A DNA stretch of 64,000 nucleotides, from the NCBI RefSeq assembly GCF_024868665.1, contig NC_079890.1, positions 31,807,174-31,871,173 of the forward strand. The letters are read 5' to 3'. How positions within the stretch are numbered: the first letter of the stretch is position 1; every line of letters begins with the position of its first letter. The notes beneath the pieces were generated by a model that saw nothing but the letters and a program-made list of their open reading frames with translations, did not search any database and was not told the origin of the DNA. Shown here one piece after another: positions 10,736-22,706 of the stretch. A program made the position numbers and the translations under genes. This DNA is from Triplophysa rosa. Lineage: Eukaryota; Chordata; Actinopteri; Cypriniformes; Nemacheilidae.

Positions 10736-11833
10736 AGGGGCCATTTCATGAAAATCTGACTTTTTCCATGTTTAAGTGCTATAATTGGGTCTCTGTTGCA
10801 TCTGCCAACTCAGAAAACGTGAAAAATGACAACCCAGTAACTTTGTTTATGTGAGCCTATCTCTGCAAGTCTGTGAGAAAAAGAGCCGTTCAGATTTCGC
10901 TCCCTTTCTAGGTTTCCGTTCTTATTATAATATTACTGCCCCCATTTTCTAAACGTGTCCACCCATGGCGCTGCCGTCATTTTTGTTTTCGCATGTGAAT
11001 TAGTTCCGATACTATGTGCAAAAGTAAGCAAAGCAGCTAACTGTTCTGTTGTTGGCTGCACAGACCAACAGAACACTGTTCCCAGTCTCACAGGAGACAA
11101 GAGAGCAATGGATTTAATTTGTTTTCAATGGAAATCCTCCAAACTGAACGAGGCAAAGCTGCAGATAAAGACATTGTAAGTACCGGTATTTTTTAAGTAA
11201 GACCTCAGGGACCTGTGGCAACTTAAAAGTAGAGAAAGTGTCACTGTGACACATTTGTCTGTTCACTCGTAGAAAACAGTGTGCATGGTTTGTAAACACG
11301 CGACGGGTTTGTCATGGGTACATGGGTTCCCGCCAACTTCCCGTTTTGTTATTTCACCTGTGAAACCCCGGGACGCGATAGTGGGTCTCACTCCCGAAAG
11401 CAGTCGTGACCAGACCAACGGGAACCGGAGCGCCTTCACAAATGGCCCCGGGGGAAACAGGTATGCTTATAGAAAACAATGTGTACGCCTTTGTTAGGAG
11501 TCTGTTTGCTCATAAAAAACAATGTGTTTGGTGTTTAAAGACGAGACACAGCGTTTCTCATTCGCTTTATGTGACCCTTCTTTTTCTTGTTTTGTCTTGT
11601 AAGCACAGGCTCACAGCCCTGTCTGCATTTTCTGCTGAAAATGGGGCGGAGACTAGCAGCTCATTTGCACTTAAAGAGACACACACCAAAACAGCGCGTT
11701 TCTCCTCACATGCAAAACTGGGCAATTAGAGTAGAATATCTGTGGTGTATGTTGAGCTGAAACTTCACAGACACATTCTGTGGACCCCTATGATTTATAT
11801 TACATTTGTGTAAAAGTAGAAAAAATCTCCCCT
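10736..11833. mobile_element. second Kolobok-like element, adjacent and sharing a TTAA
   Basis: The element starts AGGGGCCATTTCATGAAAAT directly after the TTAA that ends the previous element, and finishes AAAAAATCTCCCCT before TTAA at 11834-11837. Length is 1,098 bp. It holds the start of a THAP-like domain on the plus strand. Two TTAA elements abutting on one TTAA fit insertion of one into the target site of the other. No complete transposase remains. Confidence 0.62.
11010..11179 (+). pseudogene. N-terminal THAP-domain remnant
   Basis: The frame reads KAANCSVVGCTDQQNTVPSL and then a tryptophan-containing helix region. The C-X4-C pair in NCSVVGC with the VPSL motif fits the N-terminal half of a THAP domain. 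The frame ends at 11179 without the Cys-His pair, so it is a broken piece of an element transposase gene rather than a host gene. Confidence 0.5.
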
Positions 11834-12164
11834 TTAATACTTCCTCTGTAAAAATCTTTTAGTTGGTACTACAATACAAAAGGTCCTACAGAACAAAGGT
11901 CCTACACTAAAAATTACAAGAAATTGTACAAATACTTAGTATATGATTCAGTACCTGTGACCTTTAATAACATCTTCGAGTCAAGCTGGTATCGATGTTA
12001 ACAACAAGCTGGTATCGACATAAACAATGCTACAAATTTTCTCCTTTGATTAGTGATATCTAGTGCTAAAATCTTGCGTTGTTGTTGCTAATATGGATAA
12101 TAGTAGTTTCAAAATGGTTTAAATGTTTTTGTTTTGGACTTTTCTGTACTCTGTGTGATTTAAT

Positions 12165-12240
12165 TTACATTACATTTTACATTTAAATTTATGCATTTGG
12201 TAGATGTTTTTTCCCCAAAGCCACTTACAGTGAATTCTAG
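12165..12240 (-). repeat. degraded fish SINE/LINE 3'-tail
   Basis: Read on the minus strand this carries the same tail as at 7955-8024 (a form of CTTTGGATAAAAGCGTCTGCC and AAATGTAAAATG), with several changes. It lies about 300 bp upstream of the first coding exon of zdhhc21. Confidence 0.5.
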
Positions 12241-12547
12241 GTACACATTGTTGTCAGTATGTGTGTTCTATGGGAATCTAATCTACAATCTTTGCATTGT
12301 TACATTTATTTATTATTTCTACAGGTATTTTGTAATGTGCGATATGTTAAGGATTTCCACTGACACTCACTTTGAAGTGTGAATGGTGAAGAGAAGCGCT
12401 TCATTTTTCATATCCTGTTTTGGCATCAAACAAATCAATACGTTCCATATTAAATGGTTATTCTTGGCCACAGTTGATCTGAAGTCTGCATTCTGTCTGT
12501 GATTAGGAGCTGCTTCAGTTGTCCTGCCACATACACTATCCGGAAAG

Positions 12548-15500
12548 ATGAAGCTGCGATTGCATTTCGTGGTGGACCCTATGGGCTGGTTCTGCATAAG
12601 CACGGTGCTGTTCATCTGGCTCTACAACACCCTCCTCATTCCCAAGCTAGTGCTGTTTCCACACTATGCAGAGGGACACATACCTGCTGCACCAGTGGTC
12701 TGTAAGTTACTATAGACAACAGCTCCTATCACATTGTAATCAGTAGACAAAAGGAGAATAGTTTCAGTGAAGCCTTGCTCTTCTAGAATCTGGTTAGTGC
12801 AGTACCTGAGGCTTTACGTGAGTCAGTTAAAACCTGGATTCATCCTTGATCCGAGCAGTACATACATAGTAATGTAATTAGTAGATAAGAGTTGCAACTT
12901 GCAGGACAGGTTTTGTACACTTTTTCACTTCCCTAAGTAATGTGGTCTTTGAACCATAACAGAAACTATACAAAGGTGTTATTCAAAGCTGCTTTGTAGT
13001 TGTCATGACACTCATTACAGTCTGTACATGTCTTTTCTGTATGTTTTGCAAGTAAAAGGAGTACCCTGTGTCCCAATTTGCATACTCTCTGTCTTAAATA
13101 GTATTTGAAATTAGAATTAGCCGCCTAGGTCACAAAATTTAAAGTGCAGATCAATGCACATTCAACACACTAATTTTAGCCACAATTTATTGTGAGATTG
13201 TGATTTAATAAATCACATAAGTGATGCCTCACTGAATTAATAAATGAAGTCACATCTTGTACATGAAGTCTATAGCAGTTTACATGAAATTGTAAAACAT
13301 TTTAAGGAAGTTTGTATGTTTTGCAATATTGTATTATCAGGGTGATATGAGATACTTTAAACCAGAATGTTTGAGAAATATAATACTGTTTGTTCTTCTC
13401 TTCTCAGGTTACTATCTAGCATCGCTGCTGTGTGTCTCTGCACTTATCAGGGCTTCCACCGCTGACCCAGGAAAACTTGCTCAGGATCCCAAAATTCCAC
13501 TTGCAGGTGTGGAAAAAAAGCAGATTCGGACACTCAAGCTGTGCAAATTGTCTGTGAGGCGTTTATAAACATGTGAAATTAACAAGTACTTAGTATTTCA
13601 GTTCGATACAAGTTCAGGAACCTAAAATCAACCCTTCCAACTACAATACAAATCAAGATTCTGACAGCTGATTTTATTTTAAAGGGGAGGTGACACAGTG
13701 TGTCATGCATTCTGACTTCTTTACAATGTTGAACGTGCTGGCTTCTCATGCTTGACATGGTCAACTTGTCAAAAAACGAGTTGGACGTATGATGTAGTAT
13801 TTCTGGGCTCGATACACTTCCCCAGCGTTCGATTAGGTTTCGGAAAGTTTTTTTCGAACATGAAATTCCCTTACGTAACAAGTTTTCTAACGCCGTGTCT
13901 ACACCGGACACGACCTGCTTGTTCTCAATGGGTTTGTCGCTTCGCGCCGCATCCAGCGTGGATAGAATTTAAACTTCTAATGCGTTTCTAATGTCTTTTG
14001 TTGTGTCGCGTCGGTCGCGTCAGGTGTAGACACGACGTTAGTCCCTTATTGGACAATTCTCCCGGAAAAGCACGCCCACGGGATTTGGAGATCATTTGAA
14101 ACTGATTGATGGCGCGGGCCCAGCGCTAAAAGATGCCGGACATGAACGCACGTAAGTGAAACTGAGTCATGTCTGTGTTTTGTTGGCAACAGGCGTGTAT
14201 GTACATAAGACGCACAACACGAACTTATAGTGAATCAACAGTTATGCAGGAATAATGCAACGATGTATTGTGTGCTAGTGCTGTAGTCCTGCCCCCAGTT
14301 CAGGGCTCGCCTGTTTTCGGAAATAATCATACAGCTGTATCTGTATTTTATAAATGTGATCAAACTAAAGACTCTTCGAAGATACGAAGTATGCAATACT
14401 ACTCTTTAGGTACTCAAGATTAATATGAGATTGGCAGAAGCTGCGTGTGTTATGTGCCTTTTAACATCTTTGAAAATAATTGTTGAATAATTGTTGAAAT
14501 TATAGTTGTTTTTCTTGTGTGGGTTGAAGACTGTATTAATAAACATATTGGGCCCCATTCATGAAACATTCGTAAATATATGAGTAAATTCTGAGTAATT
14601 TGCACGTTAAACAAACCTTCCCGAAAACTTTCCTCCGGGTTCACAAATACTTCGTAAACGTCAGATTTCTATCGTACCAACTAACATTTTGAAAATACGA
14701 ACATTTTCATGAATCCGAAAATGTACATCAAAACGAGTTTACGAATGATTTACACAAAAAAATCGTTCTGCTGTGTTACATGAATGAGGCCCATTTACTT
14801 AATATTCGCTATTAAAGGGACAGTTCAGCCCCCCAAAAATTCTGTCATCTTTTACTCATCCTTGAGTTGATCCAGATCTGTATACATTTCTTTGTTCTGA
14901 TGAAATGCTTGTAACCAAACAGTTCTTGGCCAACATTGTCATTGTAGGAAAAATGACAATGGTAGTCAAAAGTGCCCAAGAACTGTTTGCTTTTCTACAT
15001 TCTTCAAAATTATTTTGTGTTCAACCGAACAAAGAAATTCCCGAAAGAAATTTTCCCTTAAGTCATGATTTGTGATATTGATGATGTATTGTCACATTAT
15101 TGCAATTGTATTGTAGTTGGATTAAGGGCTGATTTAAGGTTCTTGAACCTGTATCTAACTAAAATACAAAGTGCTTGTTCATTTCGCCTGTTTATAAAGG
15201 CCTCATAATCTCTTAACCTATGCAAATAAATTGTCTAAGTACTAGCAGATCATTAGGAAGAGTTATGTTTCCTTGGAATAATTGTATGTTTTTGTATGTG
15301 ACTTAAATGAGGAGAATTGTTGACAGAGAGCAGATGTTCAGTTTATTAATCCTTTTTATACAGTTCATTTAACCAACCAGAAGATGGCAGTATAGCTCAG
15401 CAGTCAGTACAATATCTCACTGTTTACATTTACTGTACAACTTGTTTGATAAACAAGTTATTTCCATAATGAGACAATAATATGCACATGATCCATTGGC

Positions 15501-18500
15501 TTTTGGACATACTGTTTTGGCAGGCAGATTTAAATGAATAGTTCGCACAACAAATTCTCTCATCATTTACTCACCCTCATCATGCATGCTGTTTGAAACC
15601 TGTCTGACTGTTTTTCCTCTTTTGAATGCTGAATTGGATAATGTAATGAATATCTGGTTGGGTTAACACTTTAGTCACTTTCACAGTAAAAAATCGCATT
15701 GTTGGATATTCAGAAAATGATCTCTTTTTGTGTTACACAGAAGAAGAAAATTACATAATAGCTACATTACTCTAACATAAACATTAGCATTTTCCCCTTG
15801 TATCATTGAGTGTTCATTTTAGTAACACTATTTCATTGGTTTGTGAATCAGTACTTGTCAATGCACTAGTAATGTCACCCCTCTCTTTCATGATTTCTAA
15901 AATCTGCGAAGGCAAATATGTGATGTATTTGATATTTTGTCTTTGTTTCATTATCTTCATACCACGCTACAAAATAAAGATGAAAATCAATCTCTATCTT
16001 CCACTAGTTGGCGATAAAGACCCTTTCCATAGAGTTTAGTTGGTTTCTAACGCCTGAAAATAGGTTGTAAATGTTTAATTATTGCTAAATTATGTTTTCT
16101 TGCTTTGTTTCAGAGAGAGACAATTGGGAACTCTGCAATAAATGCAACATGATGAGGCCAAAGAGGTCACATCACTGCAGCCGCTGCGGCCACTGTGTGC
16201 GTCGCATGGACCACCACTGTCCCTGGTAAAGCAAAAAATCTGTGTGATTTTCATTAGCGGTTTTTAAGACTTTTAAAAAACAAAATCAATGTTCTTTATG
16301 AATGAGAATGTGTCTTAAAATGTCAACAAGGTTATTGGCAATTAACAAAAAGCAAAAATAAGTCACGCTTATATAATGTTTTGGGATATGAACTGAAATG
16401 TGACTTGTTGACCTAAGGTCACAGTATAACCTTAAAAGACCCTGTGCTGTACCTCAGACTGCTTTACATTCCTGCTGGGTTTTGTGTGGAAGAAGTTTAA
16501 TGAGGTCTCTGTGGAGAGGTAAAACAGAGGGAGAGGCCATATCGAGTGACCAGAGAAGCCCGCGTTAAGTCCGCCCCTACAGTGCAGCTGAAGAAGGCTG
16601 CTGTCTGTCTGGATTCAGCAAATCGTGACTCCCTGTCATCGCCTGTAATGGCAAAGAGAAAAACAGAAGAAAAAAAATGTGCCCGTATCGATTTCCGTCT
16701 TCGTTTGAATAATGCTTGGATCTGGCCTGCTCTGCTCACTCTCTTCTGACCTATTTCAACCATCTTTGCCTCACTCATGTTCATTATTTGATTATTGAGT
16801 TGACCCAAAATGAAAAAGCTTCATAATTTTTAAACACTTATATTGTTTATCAGTTACTCTTTATTATCTTGTTAGTTTATTTTTTTAGTTTAGTTATTGG
16901 CAATTTTGATTGTAAAATATTTCTCTCTCTCCCTCTCTCTCTCTCTGGCTCTTTGAGCAGGATTAATAACTGTGTTGGGGAGGATAACCACTGGCTCTTT
17001 TTGCAGCTGTGTTTTTACACTCAGGTTCTGAGTCTTTACACTCTTGTGCTGGACTTCTGCCAGTATTACTACTTCCAGCCGGTGTCCTCGGTGGACCGGG
17101 TAAGGCCAGCATACATTTAGACACCTCCGTGTTTACTGTCCCGAGGGCTTTATGACGCTGTGTGTTTTATGGAGTTAAATCATTTAATGACGATTTTAAT
17201 GACGAGTTGTAGCACCAGAGCTCCCACTAGATGGTTTGGGTGGAGCCAATTCCTTCAGAATTCAGTGTGAACATTGTTTTTTAGCAAACACGATACATAT
17301 GGCTGGTATTATGGTAAAACTATATAACGCATATAAAATCTCAAATGCAAGTGATGAAATCACAATGTTATTTTTTATAAATTTCCATATTCTCCTTGCA
17401 AAAAGTGCCGGTATTCTGTCTAATATTTTTTAAAGTGTTATGTGATATAGTAGGATGCTAGCTATATTGCGGTCACAACTGTAGTAACGTTGTAAATTGC
17501 CAGTGAAAACAATCATAATACGAAGGAAATAAGGTTATTTCCAGTTCATTTGGATGTCAAGTCTTTTACTTAAGTCTTATCCATGCAGATAAGTTGCATA
17601 GTAATGCAGTAATAGTACATGTAGTATGGTGGTATGCCATTTTTAATATAGCTGCTACAGCTTTATTCTGTGGTTTAGCAGAATCTTCGCAATGAAGGAA
17701 GATGATTAGCACAGGATTTGCACCTCTTAACTGAGATTAGGGGCATGAAATTTACTACTAAGTATTGAAGGCTGATACATTGAGTGAGAGAAACTGATTC
17801 ATGATTCATGAAACTGATTTTCAATGCTATAGCTCTTGTAAGCGCTAAAGGAATTTCATGTACAAGATTTTCTGTTGGTCATGGTTCAGAACAAACCATC
17901 CAGATTTGACCTGATTTGCATAATTCCTTTAGTAAACTGTAAGCCAAAACAACAAAAACAGTGTCCACAACAGAGTTATTAGTTTTGAGTTTAGTTTTAT
18001 TTCTTTTTTATTAATATTTTAAATTAGCTTTTATATTTAGTTTTTATGTAAATTTTAGTTAAATATTTCGCAACTTTGTTATATGCTTTTGTCATTTTAT
18101 TATTTATTTGTTTATTTTTCCATGTTGCTATATAAAATTAATTAGTTTTAGTTTTGTTTATTATTATAATTTTAGTGCTTTGTGACCGTTGTTTTTAGGA
18201 ACTTGTTAGCAACCGCCATTTTTAAGACACAATAAAGCTTTAAAACGTCACGAGGGGGTTCTAACTGGTGTGTTTGATCAAAGAATGAAAAGTAAAAATA
18301 TTTAGACGTTTTAACCAAACACCCTATTTGAGGCAATTTACCAAAAACCCATTGACGATGGAACTGGAAAAGCTAACTCGCTTCCGGGTTTTGGATACAA
18401 AAATACATCATCTCTGTAACGTTACCGCTCAATAGAGGGTATGCATTGACGTCACTTTCCCATGTGAACACGCCGGGACATGCTCCCTTGAGTGGTAAAA

Positions 18501-21500
18501 CTAAGGCAAAATGGCTGCATTCAATAGGAGGAACAGAAACCGGGACTAAAACACGCAATTATTTGCTGAAACTACAAGCAGCTGGACTCGACGGTGATCA
18601 TTACGACTACCTTATGACTTACAAAGAAATCAGGTGTTCTTAGACACTCAAATGTTGCGCGGAATTGCGTTTCCTGATATTGTAACCATTAATTTTGCCC
18701 AGTGTTTTACCACTCAAGCAGGCGCGTGCCGGCGTGTTCACGTGGGAAAGTGACGACACGTACATACCCTCTATTGATTCAACAAGAAATGTTTTGAAAC
18801 GGCAGCATTATCCTTGGTGTTTCGAGTCAGATCCATGGGCGTGGCTTCTTGGTTTTGACTAAATCCTTGGTGCTTCAAGTCTTACGAAACCTTTACCCTA
18901 ACCTAACCAACTAAACTACCTATGATTGTTTAACTTGCCAAAAAACACGGTTGCGTGATGACGTCAGACTCGAAACACCAAGGATTTAGTGAGAAAAACT
19001 TGAATGCCATTCTTTCACAATGACACCAGACCAGCTGAGCCATCAAGGCAACTGCTGACCGCCTGCAAATAAAAGCCCATAACGCTCAATCTTCTGTTGT
19101 TTATTCTGTGCCTCACTTGCGTCTGTTTATTCGCGCACAATACGGAGCGAGCAATAAAGTAAATGTGTACCGAAACACTTGTGTGGGAAAGATAGTGGCG
19201 TTATCTCCTGGAAAAGCCTCATTTTCCCATACTGTGGATTCTGTGTGTTCGCATGTGTTTGGTGTAACGAAAAACAGAAAAGCCTTCAGCAAAGGAAACA
19301 AACATTGAGTGTCACTCAGCTACCAGAAGTGAGATGTTGTGATTCGGATCTGACCGTTAAGATGTGTGTTTAACAGTTTTCTCCCCCCCTCAGGAGGATT
19401 TTGCGGTCCGTCATGAATTAGCTCTTATACGTGTGTCCTGTTTTATGGGCCTGATGATGTTTGGGGGAATGGGCAGCCTTTTCTACTCACAGGTCAAAGG
19501 AATCCTTGCCGTAAGTCCCTCTCTGTCATCATTACTGATTTGTTCAACATTATTTATCAGGTTGTCCTGTCACTATTTTGCATTCGTATTCTTTTCAACA
19601 TCACAGAAGCAACCAAACTGACTACACTGCGGTGTACACAATAGTATAAGGCTTGACAAAAATATAATTCGTGATTAATGTGATTTAATATAAAATTATG
19701 AAGCATTTATAGGTCCAAACACCATTTTTGATATGTCCCACAACTCTGGTCACAATGTTAAGACACGTAAAATAAGCTATTTGAATTACAATTTGACATT
19801 ATTTCAAATGAAATTGTTTAATATACATATTAATTTACAGCATTTTTTTGTATAATTTACTGATCATTTTTATGAAATTTACCTGGCCCACACTTTTGAC
19901 TCCTTGCCGAAACAATGACATTTAATCAAAGACAAACAGTCTCTATTGAAACAGAAATTTGAACATGAGCACATGTTGTTGACAGATTAGGCCACCTCAC
20001 TACCTCACTCACAAGATCCCAAAAAATATCAAGTAAATATCATCTTTTCTGTGCCGGTATTGTGTGTCCTTACCATACAGCTTAGTAATTCTGTACTTTG
20101 AACTATATTTTAAAAATAAATGTATATTACACTTTACTCCATGTATATTAAGATGGTATGAGTCAATACTAATGTAGTAGGCCTTGCTAGTTGCCAATTA
20201 GCTGCAATATTAGCAAAAATGTCATTTCTGCAACGTGTCTTTACAAGGTTTGCACCTTTTAATTTATCTTTAAAACAAAAAAGTGCCCGTAGTTGCAGAA
20301 ACACTCATAAATGGTATAGCACAATCTTAACCAATTGGCACATTTCTAAACGTTGTCTTCAGCCTTTCTTTTATCCGACGCTAACTCACACCTTCAGGAG
20401 ACCTCACAGACTTTGACAGCACTAATCTAACTCCTGTTGCTAAGAATCAACATTAAGCTGTCTTATCCTGTGTCCTGTACTGTCCTTAAACCCTCTACGT
20501 ACTGATGTTTACAGACAAGCTGCTCCCTCACCTACCATCCCATGTTGTGATGCGCTACAAGATTTAGCGGGGTGGTTAGCCGGTCGCTCTGTGCCAGTCA
20601 TAGCAATTGAACTAGCAGACTAAAGCACTCATCCCTGCTAAGATTCTTTCCTCACACGTCCTCTTTGAAGCCAGCTGAGTTCAGCCTGAATCACAGCCAG
20701 GCCGGATTGGCGCGGTGCTGGCTTCACCGGGCCAGAAGTGTGTCCAGTAGCGGTTTAGGATCTGGATTTGACTTCATTGCTAAAGATTTACAGGAAGCCT
20801 TGCGTAACATCTGGTGACTTCTGGGAAGCTGCTTTAAGTTTATATGTTTGTTTGCTGGAACACGCACAAAGGACAGCTTGTTTGAGAAACCCGACGTCAA
20901 TCACATTCGCACCATTTTTAACACAAACAGTCCCCTCGGTCTCGCCTCTTTTAATCCAGACTTATTTACTTTTTTTTTTTTTCGGTTTGCCGCGTCTCTT
21001 CACCTAGCAAGCAGGGGGGATTTTAGCATCCCTATGCACGCGGACCCATTGTCCGCAGGCAGATGCCCTTTTGCCCCCGTGCCAACTTGGCAAGGTGAGG
21101 AGGGCACCAAGGGAGTCTTGCTGTTGTCAGCTTCACTGTCTCTCTTTTGTCTCCGTGTACGCCGTAGCGTTTTTCAATCCCAGCGCGGGAAAGATCAAAA
21201 AGAAATCCAGCTCACCCCCTCGCATCCACTGACTCGTTGTCATAGATCATTTCATGAATCGTTGTTGTATTGTGTCTGACATTCATAATAAATGACGTTT
21301 ATGGTTCAATGGTGATATCAAGCAACATCCTTCTTGTTTTTCGCTACAGGACACGACTACCATAGAGAAGATGTCACACTTAATGGAAGACATGTAAGTA
21401 TTTGAATTTGCTGCGTTTTAGTAGATCACCAACGGTGGTTTGTTAGAGAAGGTTCATGATGTGGGTTATTTGAGTTTTATGTGTAGTTGCTTAAGCGAGC

Positions 21501-22560
21501 AGACTCACATCACGGATGCCGGAGGAGACTAAACGGTCCTCTGGTGTGTATTCATTAGAATGGATATGCAAATGAGCATTTAATTTGAAATGTGTGCAAA
21601 AGTCAAAAGGGAAAAGAAATTAAATTAAAGGGGTAGTTCACCCAAAATGAACATTCTGTCATCATTTACTCATCCTCTTGTCATTTCAAACCTGTGTGAC
21701 TTTCTTCTGCACAACACTAATTCCCGGTTTCACAGACAAGGCTCAAGGCTAATCCCAGACTAAAATGAATGTTTGGGCAGTCTTAACTGAAAATAACTCG
21801 CCTTAAAACATCTTAAAGTATGTCAGAGCCATTGTTTTGTCTCAAGATGCACACAAGTAATGTTTTTTACTAGGGCATTTTTGTAGTAACTTAAATATCC
21901 TAATTTAACTAAGGGTTAGTCCTGGCTTAAACTAAGCCCTGTCTGTGAAGCCGGGCCTAAAGATTCATTTTAAGGCGAACTAACCCTTTAAGCCCTCTTT
22001 GTATTATACCCAGTCGTTGTCAGAAGTCTTTCTTTCATTTTAGTTATATTCCAGTTTTACTTGCATCGTCAAGCCTGCTTGGGGCTGACAACAGGTGGAG
22101 AGACAAAAAGAAATTAATAAATTGACGGAATGCTGAATAATAACTAAACCAAAATGTCGGTGGAGTTGAAATTATTAAAGGATCTCGAAAAATGTTGTAG
22201 GGCCTTTTATAAATTGGGCATAATGAACATGTACATGATGGAGTTCCTCTTGACATAAATTGAAACTTTTCATCGATTTTAATTTACACAACAGCTTGCC
22301 TGAAAATATCCTCACAGACCGCCACCATAATTAAATGTACCACTTAACTACAAGTTTCTCTCACTAGCTTATATTTCAGATGTCATGTTTAGCATTTCAA
22401 TGTATCGTTTAATTTATTCCTGTCCTCCAGTGGCCTGCGGCGGTCGTGGCAGCAAGCGATGGCTGAGGTGTTTGGCACTCGCTGGAAGATCCTTTGGTTC
22501 CTGCCGTTCAGGAGCAGACAGCCTCTAATGCTCAACCTGACCTCCCGCTCTCGTGTGTAG
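12548..22560 (+). CDS. zdhhc21: palmitoyltransferase ZDHHC21, seven coding exons, complete
   Basis: Coding exons: 12548-12701, 13408-13506, 16114-16225, 16961-17099, 19394-19510, 21350-21393 and 22431-22560. All junctions are GT/AG and phases match, giving 264 codons plus stop (human is 265). The enzyme moves palmitate to cysteines of target proteins at Golgi and plasma membranes. The N-terminus has [11 protein letters not shown] and [12 protein letters not shown], as in ZDHHC21. Two membrane spans precede a cysteine-rich domain (residues about 92-126: [25 protein letters not shown]) and two follow. The DHHC motif is residues 117-120 with catalytic Cys120. The TTxE motif is TTIE at 210-213, and the C-terminal [11 protein letters not shown] is the conserved aromatic tail segment. 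The start follows an untranslated part of the exon with an AG about 35 bp upstream. The next gene downstream is nfib on the same strand, as in other vertebrates. Confidence 0.96.
13888..14040. mobile_element. short inverted-repeat MITE in zdhhc21 intron
   Basis: TAACGCCGTGTCTACACC at the left is matched by GGTGTAGACACGACGTTA at the right, with one mismatch, leaving about 115 bp between. No coding capacity. The interior is CpG-rich. Target duplication is not clear. Confidence 0.65.
14550..14792. mobile_element. MITE with 3-bp ATT duplication (Harbinger-like)
   Basis: Ends GGGCCCCATTCATGAAAC and TTACATGAATGAGGCCC form an imperfect inverted repeat of a 243-bp non-coding element, flanked by ATT at 14547-14549 and 14793-14795. 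Three-base duplications and GGGCC-type ends fit PIF/Harbinger-derived elements. It lies 20 bp upstream of a TTAA MITE. Confidence 0.6.
14816..15057. mobile_element. TTAA MITE, common 'AGGGATAGTTCACCC' family
   Basis: The left end AGGGACAGTTCAGCC follows TTAA (14812-14815), then TCTGTCATCTTTTACTCATC and TTTCTTTGTTCTGATGAA, the family's conserved inside. The right end is worn (TTTTCCC before TTAA at 15058). Copies of the family also occur at 21629, 23871, 27241 and 30536. Confidence 0.65.
15535..15770. repeat. degraded copy of the same TTAA MITE family
   Basis: It carries GAATAGTTCGC, TCTCATCATTTACTCACCC and GAAACCTGTCTGACTG, followed later by GTTACACAGAAGAAGAAAAT, which corresponds to the right half of better copies. 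The ends are not sharp. Confidence 0.5.
18429..18777. mobile_element. inverted-repeat element with about 80-bp arms in zdhhc21 intron
   Basis: TCAATAGAGGGTATG begins the left arm and CATACCCTCTATTGA ends the right arm. Inside, CACTTTCCCATGTGAACACG is matched by CGTGTTCACGTGGGAAAGTG, and TTGAGTGGTAAAAC by GTTTTACCACTCAA. Arms run 18429-18505 and about 18700-18777. The middle is about 195 bp and includes a short open frame without a recognisable match. No target duplication was identified. Confidence 0.65.
18811..18984. repeat. short inverted repeat in zdhhc21 intron
   Basis: TCCTTGGTGTTTCGAGTC at 18811-18828 is repeated exactly in reverse complement at 18967-18984. A further related copy, AAATCCTTGGTGCTTCAAGTC, lies near 18862. 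It starts 33 bp after the previous inverted-repeat element, so the two may be parts of one composite insertion. Confidence 0.55.
21629..21987. mobile_element. TTAA MITE interrupted by another MITE
   Basis: Left end AGGGGTAGTTCACCC follows TTAA at 21625-21628 and right end GGCGAACTAACCCT precedes TTAA at 21988-21991. The family's inside (TCTGTCATCATTTACTCATC, CAAACCTGTGTGACTTTCTT) is cut at 21720 by the element 21721-21957 and resumes after it. Removing the insert leaves roughly 120 bp, so the host copy was already internally deleted. Confidence 0.75.
21721..21957. mobile_element. Harbinger-like MITE nested in a TTAA MITE
   Basis: Ends TTCCCGGTTTCACAGACAAG and CTGTCTGTGAAGCCGGGCC are inverted repeats. 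TAA is present on both sides (21718-21720 and 21958-21960). A sister copy at 33726-33955 has the same ends and a CTA duplication. The 3-bp duplication and GGCCCGG-type ends fit PIF/Harbinger. Non-coding, 237 bp. Confidence 0.72.
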
Positions 22561-22700
22561 ACAGACAGACAGAGACTCACACATCAATCCAGTGGAGAAG
22601 GTCACCCTCTCTCTCTCTCTCTCTCGTCTCCTCTTGTTCTCAGTAGCATCTTCTCCACAATGGCTCAGCATCTTTAATGGCTCAAACCCCTTCAGGTTCT

Positions 22701-22706
22701 AATAAA
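22701..22706 (+). promoter_or_regulatory. possible proximal polyA signal of zdhhc21
   Basis: AATAAA lies 141 bases after the zdhhc21 stop codon. It would give a short 3' UTR. A stronger-looking site with a GT-rich downstream element is found at 25316. Confidence 0.4.

Noticed and set aside
11279..11729. Open frames within the second TTAA element
   Set aside because: They show no THAP or catalytic transposase features and are interrupted by stops; treated as element filler.
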